Part shown: one piece after another, positions 57,369 to 64,000 of the stretch
Position numbering within the stretch: the stretch's first letter is position 1
Layout of the letters: each line of letters begins with the position of its first letter
Assembly: GCF_027922145.1 (NCBI RefSeq)
Contig: NZ_BSFC01000024.1
Location: 186,001-250,000 of the forward strand
Source of the DNA: Novosphingobium resinovorum
GTDB taxonomy: Bacteria; Pseudomonadota; Alphaproteobacteria; Sphingomonadales; Sphingomonadaceae
Length of the DNA stretch: 64,000 nucleotides
Direction of reading: 5' to 3'
Program-made: the position numbers and the translations under genes
Notes under the pieces: model-generated
Databases searched by the model: none
What the model was told of the DNA's origin: nothing
The model's input: the letters and a program-made list of their open reading frames with translations, nothing else

Positions 57369-58979
57369 CTAAGGCCTTTGGCCTAAGTCTCGCTCCCCTC
57401 CCGCAAGCGGGAGGGGGTGGTGGCGGGTTCTACCTAATCTGGCAAAAAGGCCGTCGCCGGATCGCCCGGCGGCGGCCTTCGCCTTTTTCAGCTCGCGCGC
57501 GATCGCACGGTTGGCGGGATCGAGATCGGCGGCTTTCTCAAGCAGTCGCTGCGCCTCGCCGAGATCGCGCCCCACCACGACGCGCACCAGTCCGGCGACA
57601 TAGAGATAGTCCGGATTGTCGCTGCCCAGCGCAACCGCCTTGTCGGCGGCGCGGATGGCGGCATCCCCCTCACCCAGCCCGCTTCGCGCGAATGCGAGGC
57701 GCTTGAGCACCTCCGGGTCCTCACCGCGCATCAGCAGTCTCTCGTAGATTCCCGCCGCCGTGGCCCAGCGCTGCCCGGCGATGGCGGATTCGCCTTGGCC
57801 GACCAAGGCCATCGTCTCCTTGAGCCGCGCCGGATCGAGCCGCGCCTGCAGCGCCGCCGCCTCGGGTGCGTCGACCGCACGGGCAGCCTGTTCGGCAGCT
57901 TCCAGCACCTGCGGCCCGGCCAGCGTCGATGCCGCGAGCGGCTGCAGCGTTGCCCATGCCCCCTGACCGTCGCCGGTCGCCAGCTGCGACTCACCCAGCA
58001 TCAGCCGGGCATAGGGATTGCCCGGAAGCGCCAGCACCGCCCGCCTGAAGATCACCCGCGCCTGCTCCGCATGGCCCAGCTGCAGCAATGCCTCGCCATA
58101 GCGCATGCTCAGCGTGGACCCTGCCGCCAGTTCGGATTCGCGCGTCTGGAGCGTGGTGCGGATCTTCTCCCACTGCCCTTGTTCGGACAGCAGCTGGATT
58201 CGCATTACCTTCACCTCCGGGTCGTCAGGCGCCACTTCGGCAGCCTGATCGACCAGCTTCGATGCTTCGTCCAGCTTGCCCAAACCGTCGTAATGCTCGG
58301 CCAGCGCCAGCATCGGCGCCGCACGGTCGGGGAAAGCATCGATAGCTGTGCGATAGGCGCGCGCGGCATCCTCTTCGCGGCCCTGCGCCGATGCCAGATC
58401 GCCTGCCATCACCAGTGCCTCATATGATCGTGGCGCGATGCGCTGCATCTCTCCAAGCAGCGAAGCCGCGCGCGCCAGGTCACCGTTCTCCAGCAGATAG
58501 CGGGCGTAGGATTGCGCCAGCCGGATATCGCCCCCCGCTTTCATTCCCTTTTCGAAGGCATCGCGGGCGGCCTCTTCGTCTCCCAGCGCCAGCTGCGCCT
58601 CGGCGCGCACGCGCCATCCGTCCACCGAGGTCTCGTTGCCAAGCGTCGCCAGTGCCGCCTTTGCGTCACCACGCAGCAGGGCGACTTCGGCCTTCATTCG
58701 GGCCGTATCCTTGCCCCCTGCCCGTTCGAGCCGTCCGATCGCCCCTTCGGCCCCGTCCGGGTCGTCAAGCCGCAGCTGCGTCTCGGCCAGCAGCGTCAGC
58801 ATCGCGGCGTCCGTGGGCCTGTCTTTCAGCGCGGAGGCCACTTCCACGCGCGCCCGCTGGTAGTTCCCGGCGGCGAAGTCCTCTCGTGCCTTGGCGTAAA
58901 GGGTTTCAGGACTGTCTCCGCAAGCCGCCAGGGCGACGAGGGCGACGAGCGGAAGGGCTAGGCGCATGGTGCTCTTCAT
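57369..58979 (-). CDS. TPR-repeat lipoprotein
   Basis: A 536-residue lipoprotein (signal peptide MKSTMRLALPLVALVALAAC, lipobox Cys at residue 20). The rest is a chain of roughly a dozen TPR-like helical repeats (e.g. ARDAFEKGMKAGGDIRLAQS, AEHYDGLGKLDEASKLVDQA). It lies head-on with the PEP-CTERM gene and is reminiscent of, but shorter than, the PEP-CTERM TPR lipoprotein PrsT. The last 17 residues, HHPLPLAGGERDLGQRP, are read through the GC-rich hairpin at 57395-57417. Start 58979 or the ATG at 58967. Confidence 0.82.
   Translation of the reverse strand: MKSTMRLALPLVALVALAACGDSPETLYAKAREDFAAGNYQRARVEVASALKDRPTDAAMLTLLAETQLRLDDPDGAEGAIGRLERAGGKDTARMKAEVALLRGDAKAALATLGNETSVDGWRVRAEAQLALGDEEAARDAFEKGMKAGGDIRLAQSYARYLLENGDLARAASLLGEMQRIAPRSYEALVMAGDLASAQGREEDAARAYRTAIDAFPDRAAPMLALAEHYDGLGKLDEASKLVDQAAEVAPDDPEVKVMRIQLLSEQGQWEKIRTTLQTRESELAAGSTLSMRYGEALLQLGHAEQARVIFRRAVLALPGNPYARLMLGESQLATGDGQGAWATLQPLAASTLAGPQVLEAAEQAARAVDAPEAAALQARLDPARLKETMALVGQGESAIAGQRWATAAGIYERLLMRGEDPEVLKRLAFARSGLGEGDAAIRAADKAVALGSDNPDYLYVAGLVRVVVGRDLGEAQRLLEKAADLDPANRAIARELKKAKAAAGRSGDGLFARLGRTRHHPLPLAGGERDLGQRP
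57395..57417. repeat. GC-rich hairpin (family E), inside the TPR gene 3' end
   Basis: CCCCTCCCGC-AA-GCGGGAGGGG, the same core as the pair at 27240-27310. It lies between the convergent PEP-CTERM and TPR genes, and is translated as part of the latter. Confidence 0.75.
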
Positions 58980-59098
58980 GACGGCGGGCTTACGTGGAAG
59001 ACCTGAAATTTCCGTCAACCGCCTGCAACCGCTCTCGCTCTGGCCAAGCGCCCCGCACCCGGCTATGGGCGCGCCTTAAACAGTTTTCGGAGTTTTCG

Positions 59099-60199
59099 AT
59101 GGGTTTCCGTTGCGGAATCGTGGGTCTGCCCAATGTCGGCAAGTCGACCTTGTTCAATGCGCTGACCGAAACGCAGGCGGCGCAGGCGGCCAACTATCCG
59201 TTCTGCACGATCGAGCCCAACGTCGGGCAGGTCGGCGTGCCCGACCCGCGCCTCGATGCGCTGGCGGAAATCGCGGGTTCGGCCAAGATCATCCCGACGC
59301 AGTTGTCGTTCGTGGACATCGCCGGCCTCGTGCGCGGCGCGTCCAAGGGTGAAGGCCTCGGCAACCAGTTCCTCGGCAACATCCGCGAAGTCGACGCGAT
59401 CATCCACGTCCTGCGCTGCTTCGAGAACGACGATATCCAGCACGTCGACAACAAGGTCGATCCCATCGCCGACGCGGACACCGTCGAGACCGAACTGCTG
59501 CTCTCCGACCTCGAAAGCCTGGAGAAGCGTGTGCCCGCTGCCCAGAAGAAGGCGACGCAGGGCGACAAGGAGGCTAAGATCGTGGCGTCCGTGCTCGGCC
59601 AGGCACTCGACCTGCTGCGCGACGGCAAGCCCGCCCGCCTGACGCAGCCCAAGGACGAGGACGAAGCGCGCGTCTTCGCGCAGGCGCAGCTGATCACCGC
59701 CAAGCCGGTACTCTACGTCTGCAACGTCGAGGAAGAAGCCGCCGCCGAGGGCAATGCCTTCTCCGCGCGGGTATTCGAGAAGGCCAAGGCCGAAGGCGCG
59801 AGCGCCGTCATCGTCTCGGCCGCGATCGAGGCGGAACTGACCGGCATGGACATGGAGGACCGCATGGTCTTCCTCGAGGAAATGGGCCTTGCCGAAGCCG
59901 GTCTCGCGCGCATCATCCGCGCCGGTTACGAACTGCTCGAACTGCTGACGTTCTTCACCGTCGGCCCCAAGGAAGCGCGCGCCTGGACCGTGCACAAGGG
60001 CGCCAAGGCCCCCGAGGCTGCGGGCACCATCCACTCCGACATGCAGCGCGGCTTCATCCGCGCCGAAACCATCGCTTATCCCGACTTCATCGCCTGCAAG
60101 GGCGAGGCGGGTGCCAAGGAAGCCGGCAAGTTCCGCCAGGAAGGCAAGGAATACGTCGTCGCCGACGGCGACGTGATGCACTTCCGCTTCAACGTCTGA
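59099..60199 (+). CDS. ychF: Redox-regulated ATPase YchF
   Basis: A 366-residue Obg-like ATPase that binds ribosomes. Walker A GLPNVGKSTLFNAL begins at residue 9, switch region FVDIAGLVRGASKGEGLGNQ, and the noncanonical NxxE in place of NKxD gives ATP rather than GTP preference. A coiled-coil insertion and a C-terminal TGS domain (IAYPDFIAC, YVVADGDVMHFRFNV) follow. The ATG at 59099 matches the family start MGFRCGIVG; a longer in-frame reading to 58994 is rejected. Confidence 0.96.
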   Translation: MGFRCGIVGLPNVGKSTLFNALTETQAAQAANYPFCTIEPNVGQVGVPDPRLDALAEIAGSAKIIPTQLSFVDIAGLVRGASKGEGLGNQFLGNIREVDAIIHVLRCFENDDIQHVDNKVDPIADADTVETELLLSDLESLEKRVPAAQKKATQGDKEAKIVASVLGQALDLLRDGKPARLTQPKDEDEARVFAQAQLITAKPVLYVCNVEEEAAAEGNAFSARVFEKAKAEGASAVIVSAAIEAELTGMDMEDRMVFLEEMGLAEAGLARIIRAGYELLELLTFFTVGPKEARAWTVHKGAKAPEAAGTIHSDMQRGFIRAETIAYPDFIACKGEAGAKEAGKFRQEGKEYVVADGDVMHFRFNV

Positions 60200-60216
60200 G
60201 TAAACGCAGCATAACC

Positions 60217-60257
60217 GTCGTCCCGGACTTGATCCGGGACCGCTGGCGGTCTTCAGG
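60217..60257. repeat. Palindromic intergenic repeat, family C copy 2
   Basis: GTCGTCCCGGACTTGATCCG repeated in part at 38344-38413, with CTTCAGGCGCG following. It is an incomplete copy: only one arm is obvious. Confidence 0.65.
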
Positions 60258-60305
60258 CGCGACTTGTCAAGGATGCGCCCTGCGGCGATCCTTCAATTCC
60301 ATCGT

Positions 60306-60392
60306 CGTCATTCCCGCGAAAGCGGGAACCCATCTCCTGACGGTTCGTGTTGCACCGGCATCAGATGGGTCCCCGCCTTCGCGGGGATGACG
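60306..60392. repeat. Palindromic intergenic repeat, family D
   Basis: Arms CGTCATTCCCGCGAAAGCGG and, inverted, CCCCGCCTTCGCGGGGATGA, with ACCCATCT/AGATGGGT inside. It separates ychF from the convergent MerR gene and directly follows a family C copy. The form is common across alphaproteobacteria. Confidence 0.85.
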
Positions 60393-60400
60393 GTTCTATT

Positions 60401-60814
60401 TTAACGGCAACACTCCCCCTCCTCGAACGCCGCGATGATCGGGCATGGTCCGGTGTCGCTTCCGGCGCATTCCCGAGCCAGCTTGTGCAAGGCGTCCCGC
60501 GCCCGTTCGAGGCGGGCGATCTCCTCATCCAGATGCGCGATCCGCGCCTGCGCCATGGCCCGCGCCCGCGCGCGGTCGTCGCTGGCGTCGAGGCCGAGCA
60601 GTTCGGCGATCTCGTCGAGGATGAACCCCGCATCCTTCGCTGCCCTCACGAAACGCAGGCGCCGCACGTCCTCCTCGCCGTAATGCCGCTGGCCTTTCGC
60701 ACCCCCGGTGCTGGCCGGGCGCGGGTCGTGGAGGAGGCCCTTGCGCTGATAGAAGCGCACGGTCTCGACACCGACGCCCCCGGCATGGGCGAGTTGGGAA
60801 ATCGTCAGGGCCAC
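60401..60814 (-). CDS. MerR family regulator, CueR-like
   Basis: A 137-residue MerR protein. The winged helix is ISQLAHAGGVGVETVRFYQRKG, split here, then RHYGEEDVRRLRFVRAA. The metal loop reads CAGSDTGPCPII: two cysteines eight apart, as in CueR (Cu(I)), with a terminal CCR also as in CueR. The cysteine equivalent to MerR C82 is absent, arguing against a Hg(II) sensor. Start is GTG at 60814, only 40 bp from the divergent glutaredoxin gene; the shared gap holds a MerR-type promoter. Confidence 0.87.
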   Translation of the reverse strand: MALTISQLAHAGGVGVETVRFYQRKGLLHDPRPASTGGAKGQRHYGEEDVRRLRFVRAAKDAGFILDEIAELLGLDASDDRARARAMAQARIAHLDEEIARLERARDALHKLARECAGSDTGPCPIIAAFEEGECCR

Positions 60815-60816
60815 GC

Positions 60817-60847
60817 TTGACTCCGTACTAGGGTACGGAAGTTATAA
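60817..60847 (+). promoter_or_regulatory. MerR-type promoter/operator with 19-bp spacer
   Basis: TTGACT (60817-60822) and TTATAA (60842-60847) are 19 bp apart, the over-long spacing that MerR regulators correct. The spacer holds CCGTAC-TAGG-GTACGG, a perfect dyad (60823-60838), strikingly like the operator of Tn501/Tn21 mer. The -10 ends 7 bp before the ATG at 60855, so the mRNA may be leaderless. Confidence 0.82.
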
Positions 60848-60854
60848 GCATGGC

Positions 60855-61616
60855 ATGAGCGATCACCAAGCCCCCGCCAGAACCGCCGTGCTGTATCGCA
60901 TGGTCATGGAAAAACACGTCTGCCCCTACGGCCTCAAGGCCCGCCACTTGCTGAAAAGCCGGGGCTATCGCGTCAAAGACCACTGGCTGACCAACCGCGA
61001 CGAAGTTGACGCCTTCAAGGCAGAGCACGGCGTCGCCACCACCCCGCAGATCTTCATCGATGGCGAACGCATCGGCGGCCATTCCGACCTCAAGCGCTTC
61101 CTCGGGCTCGATGATCAGGCCAAGCGCATGAGCTATGCGCCGGTGCTCTGGGTGTTCGGAACCGCCGCGGCCGTCGCGCTTGCCGCCAGTTGGGCTTCTC
61201 TCGGCTCCCCGCTGACGGTCCATGCGGCGGAGTGGTTCGTGGCTATCACCATGATGCTGCTGGCGATGCTCAAGCTGCAGGACATCGAGACGTTCTCCTC
61301 GATGTTCCTGGGCTATGACCTGCTGGCGCGGCGATATGTGCCTTACGCCTATGCCTATCCGTTCCTGGAATGGTTCGCGGGCGCCTTCATGGCGGCGGGC
61401 GTGCTGAACTGGCTGTCGATCCCGGTGGCGCTGGTCATCGGCGGCGTCGGCGGGGCCTCGGTATTCTACGCGGTCTACGTCCAGAAGCGCGAGTTGAAAT
61501 GCGCCTGCGTCGGCGGATCGGGCAGCGTGCCGCTAGGCTTCGTGTCGCTGATGGAGAACGTGTTCATGGTCGCCATGGCGCTGTGGATGCTGCTGAAACC
61601 GATGGCCATGGGGTGA
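60855..61616 (+). CDS. Glutaredoxin-MauE fusion membrane protein
   Basis: A 253-residue protein with an N-terminal glutaredoxin domain (residues 8-90: AVLYRMVMEKHVCPYGLKA with CPYG, then TTPQIFIDGERIGG) and a C-terminal MauE/DoxX-like membrane domain with four hydrophobic segments, including ELKCACVGGSGSVPLGF near the end. MauE proteins participate in disulfide formation for cytochrome/amine dehydrogenase maturation; here the fused thiol domain could supply electrons. Controlled, most likely, by the divergent MerR regulator. Confidence 0.86.
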   Translation: MSDHQAPARTAVLYRMVMEKHVCPYGLKARHLLKSRGYRVKDHWLTNRDEVDAFKAEHGVATTPQIFIDGERIGGHSDLKRFLGLDDQAKRMSYAPVLWVFGTAAAVALAASWASLGSPLTVHAAEWFVAITMMLLAMLKLQDIETFSSMFLGYDLLARRYVPYAYAYPFLEWFAGAFMAAGVLNWLSIPVALVIGGVGGASVFYAVYVQKRELKCACVGGSGSVPLGFVSLMENVFMVAMALWMLLKPMAMG

Positions 61617-61622
61617 CTGTCC

Positions 61623-62138
61623 TCAGGTCCGGCAGCGCATGACGCCGTCGGCGCGGTAAGCCACGCGCTCCTGCGAATCGTGGACGATCAGGCGCGCAGG
61701 CCAGGTCTTCTGGTCGCTGGCGTTACCTGAATCAGGCAGGCGTACGATGTCCACCCAACTGGACAGCCCAACATATGTCGTGCGCGCACCGCCCAGCAGA
61801 TCGGCGCTCTCGTCTTTCGCGGCGAAGCGCTTGAGGTCGGCTCCCACGCGCATGAAACCTTCACCGCTGGTGGCGATGAAGATCGGGCCACGCTTTCCGG
61901 CGTCCTCTTCTTCGACCACGTCCTTCTCGAAATTGCACCCGGGCTTGTCGAGCCCATAGCGGTCCATGTCGAGTTCGGTGATCGGGATCGGCACGATGGG
62001 CTTGAAGGGTTCCTTGCTCATGCGTTCGACCATGGCGACATCATGCGCGTTCTCGGCCGCCTCCTCGGCAGGGGTTTCCTTGCCGCAGCCTGCCAAGAGA
62101 GCGAGCCCCCACAATACCATCGCGTGTTTTCGCATCAT
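61623..62138 (-). CDS. Hypothetical lipoprotein
   Basis: A 171-residue lipoprotein (signal peptide, lipobox LLAGC at residue 17-18) that I do not recognise. The mature part starts GKETPAEEAAENAHD, has PIPITELDMDRYGLDKPGC near residue 60, and ends in DGVMRCRT. The adjacent ATGATG gives starts at 62138 or 62135. Convergent with the glutaredoxin-MauE gene, 6 bp apart. Confidence 0.78.
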   Translation of the reverse strand: MMRKHAMVLWGLALLAGCGKETPAEEAAENAHDVAMVERMSKEPFKPIVPIPITELDMDRYGLDKPGCNFEKDVVEEEDAGKRGPIFIATSGEGFMRVGADLKRFAAKDESADLLGGARTTYVGLSSWVDIVRLPDSGNASDQKTWPARLIVHDSQERVAYRADGVMRCRT

Positions 62139-62572
62139 TCCCGCCCGAAAAATTTCTCTATGTCGTTCTGGGCAGGTTCGACCAAGCCAACGGCAGAACC
62201 ACGAGCCGAAATGCCTGATTTCCAATACCCATCATGATGACAACGCGGATTGCAGGCAGAAGCTCCGAAGTAGCTGATTTGGCGAGCAAGAAGCGCAGTG
62301 CGTTCGAGGGGAACCCCAACGCCCTAACGGACATCGCCTTCGTAAATGACGAATTTTGCGGCAGGATTCCGCACGCAATACAAGTTGAAGTCTTCTGCAG
62401 GTAAACGTCGCTCTTCAATTGTCGCTCCGAACGGGAGACAGAAGCTCTCACCACATGGACCAACAGACATGCCTGAACAGGCGACAAGAGAGCGAAAGGG
62501 TATGACTTTCGACCAGACGATCGCAATACGGAGGAATTGCAGCTACTTGGACTGCCCTCACCTCGAACCAAC
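62139..62572. other. 434-bp gap without a supported gene
   Basis: This stretch is visibly more AT-rich than the rest. A 56-codon plus-strand reading (62234..62404, starting MMTTRIAGRSSEVADLASKK) is possible but without recognisable similarity or a good ribosome-binding site. No repeat or tRNA is visible. It may be a remnant or the promoter region of the lipoprotein gene. Confidence 0.4.
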
Positions 62573-62600
62573 AAAAAGGGTGCCGGTTTTCCGGCGCCCT
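62573..62600 (-). terminator. Rho-independent terminator of the TPR protein gene
   Basis: On the minus strand GGGCGCCGG and CCGGCACCC pair around AAAA, followed by TTTTT, 25 bp after the stop of the TPR protein gene at 62625. Confidence 0.85.
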
Positions 62601-62624
62601 TCTCGTTCAGGCAGAAGCGAAAGC

Positions 62625-63965
62625 TCAGTTCGCTGCAGGAGCCGTCGCCGCAGCAGGCGACGCCTTGCTCTTGGCATAGGCCGACCACAGCTTGGCGACA
62701 GGCGCGCGGGTGCCGGTAACCTTGGCGAAGTTCGCTTCCGCATCGGCGTACTTGCCCTGCAGAGCCTGCGACATGCCGAGACGCAGCGCGACCTTGCTGG
62801 CATCGACGCCCGGCATCGCCGCGGCCTTGGCGTAAAGCGGCTCGGCCTTGGCGGCCTGATCGTAGCTCAGGAACACGTCTGCGGCACCGACCACGGTAGC
62901 AGCAGTCGCGCCCGGCTTGTTGGCGTCACGCTCAGCGGCGGGCAGCGAGGCTTTGTCCGCTGCGACGCGACCATCGGTGTTGGCCTTGTCCGGCACGTCT
63001 CCGGCGGTCAGCTTGCCCTTCGCGATGCCGTCAGCCATGACCTTGCTTGCTTCGCCCGGGAACGCGCGCGGATCGGCGTTCTCGAGGTATTCGAAGTAGT
63101 CGCGCTTGTCGTTCATCGAACCGGTGAGGAACATCAGGCGCATCAGGTCGAGGTTCTGGTCGCGCGGCAGCGAGGCCAACTGGCGCACCACCGAGATCGC
63201 GGTGTTCCAGGTGCCCGGGTAATACTGGCCGAGCATCGCCGCATATTCGGTCGACGGCGCGAGCTGCTTGGCGGTGTAGGTCTGCTGGAGGACCGAGCGC
63301 AGCGCGGTTTCCGAAGGCGCCTGGCCCTTGGCCTGCGCGGCGGCGACATCGTCCTTGGCCATCTGCAGGGCGGCCTCGGGGTTGTTGTTGCGCTTATAGG
63401 CATCGGCGAGGACCGCATCGAGCTGGCCCGACGAATCAACGAAGCCGCCGTCCTTGGCCGCCTTCAGGTACGTCGCAGCGCTGGCGTAGTCCTTGAGCTG
63501 GTAGGCGGTAATGCCCGCGTCGTAGTTGGTCTTGCCGACTTCCTCGGCGGGCAGCTTGCCGCTGCCGAGGAGCATCTTGTTGCCTTCCTGCTTGAGAGCG
63601 AGGTCCTGCGAGATGATGCCGAAGTTGCGCATCATCGAGCCGAGCGCGTTCTTGTCGTCGGGCGTGGTGGCGGTCGGCACAGCGGCCTGGAACGCGGCCT
63701 TGCCGTCACCGCCGACGGCGCCGTCGAAGGCAGCCTTGGCCTTGGCCATCGCCTCGGGCGTCTGCTGGCCGCCGAGCGCGGCGATCGCGGCTTCCATGGC
63801 CTTCTGCAGCGGCTGTGCGGCCTTCACGAATTCGGGGGAGAACTTGCCGCCTGCGGCTTCCTTCTCCTTCTTCGCAGCCATCGCGGGGGTGGCGACCGTA
63901 ATCGCCAGACCGCTCGACAGCGCCACAGCAAGAGCGACACGGGAAACAAGGAACTTGCGAGCCAT
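62625..63965 (-). CDS. Exported TPR-repeat protein
   Basis: A 446-residue exported protein: signal peptide ending TPAMA (about residue 30), then a lysine-rich start (AKKEKEAAGG) and alanine-rich helical repeats of TPR/Sel1 type throughout (e.g. NYDAGITAYQLKDYASAATY, LRLGMSQALQGKYADAEANF). Its specific function is unknown. An AGAGGAG ribosome-binding site precedes the ATG at 63965. The promoter is at or beyond the window edge. Confidence 0.82.
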   Translation of the reverse strand: MARKFLVSRVALAVALSSGLAITVATPAMAAKKEKEAAGGKFSPEFVKAAQPLQKAMEAAIAALGGQQTPEAMAKAKAAFDGAVGGDGKAAFQAAVPTATTPDDKNALGSMMRNFGIISQDLALKQEGNKMLLGSGKLPAEEVGKTNYDAGITAYQLKDYASAATYLKAAKDGGFVDSSGQLDAVLADAYKRNNNPEAALQMAKDDVAAAQAKGQAPSETALRSVLQQTYTAKQLAPSTEYAAMLGQYYPGTWNTAISVVRQLASLPRDQNLDLMRLMFLTGSMNDKRDYFEYLENADPRAFPGEASKVMADGIAKGKLTAGDVPDKANTDGRVAADKASLPAAERDANKPGATAATVVGAADVFLSYDQAAKAEPLYAKAAAMPGVDASKVALRLGMSQALQGKYADAEANFAKVTGTRAPVAKLWSAYAKSKASPAAATAPAAN

Positions 63966-64000
63966 CAAGGCTACTCCTCTCAAGACAAACGATATCCTGC

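Noticed and set aside
60401..61616. Mercury resistance operon
   Set aside because: Despite the mer-like operator there is no merT, merP or merA, and the regulator lacks the third mercury cysteine.

Overview
The window is 64 kb of GC-rich bacterial chromosome, almost certainly from an alphaproteobacterium of the Sphingomonadales and most likely Novosphingobium-like. The basis is the protein content (PhaR, pyruvate phosphate dikinase, an archaeal-type ProRS, a large patatin-related protein, a PEP-CTERM protein), the alphaproteobacterial forms of the heat-shock and general-stress promoters, and several families of intergenic palindromic repeats of a kind common in sphingomonads. The genus is inference. 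I see no rRNA, tRNA, transposase, integrase of a mobile element, or CRISPR array; the region reads as core chromosome with small accessory modules.

Layout. 1-5.6 kb: start of a pyruvate dehydrogenase subunit, a universal stress protein, rnr, a DUF805 membrane protein and proS. 5.7-10.3 kb, all minus strand: NUDIX hydrolase, phaR, alr, an IscU-like scaffold lacking one cysteine, cvpA, radA. 10.4-12.7 kb: a patatin-related protein. 12.8-19.4 kb: protein quality control (dnaJ, dnaK, grpE, hrcA), interrupted by a copper chaperone/zincin-like pair and a small glycine-zipper lipoprotein. 19.5-23.6 kb: rph-rdgB-hemW-xerC, then dedA. 23.7-27.2 kb: gshB, yraN, rsmI and a divergent LpoA-like lipoprotein. 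27.4-32.0 kb: parE, a serine beta-lactamase-fold hydrolase and a GT87-type membrane protein. 32.1-35.6 kb: a MoxR ATPase, a GFA protein, DUF817 and a VWA protein. 35.6-38.3 kb: methyltransferase, NamZ-family muramidase and DOMON-like protein. 38.5-43.2 kb: tyrS, PilZ, MFS-cysK-dienelactone hydrolase. 43.3-44.5 kb: two non-coding stretches around hisI that look like structured RNAs. 44.5-52.2 kb: comF, methyltransferase, ppdK, glyS-glyQ. 52.3-55.3 kb: a three-gene XRE/membrane module and two tandem TraB/GumN proteins. 55.5-60.2 kb: rplY, pth, a PEP-CTERM protein behind a sigma-54 promoter, a TPR lipoprotein, ychF. 60.4-64 kb: a CueR-like MerR regulator divergent from a glutaredoxin-MauE fusion, a small lipoprotein and a large TPR protein.

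The regulatory signals I can read directly are a RpoH-type promoter before dnaK, an EcfG-type promoter before the glycine-zipper lipoprotein, a -24/-12 promoter before the PEP-CTERM gene, a MerR-type promoter with a 19-bp spacer before the glutaredoxin-MauE gene, and paired palindromes before the XRE module. Genes are tightly packed, with start/stop overlaps at rsmI-yraN, glyQ-glyS, the MFS gene-cysK, and the DOMON gene-namZ. Most convergent gene ends carry palindromic repeats.
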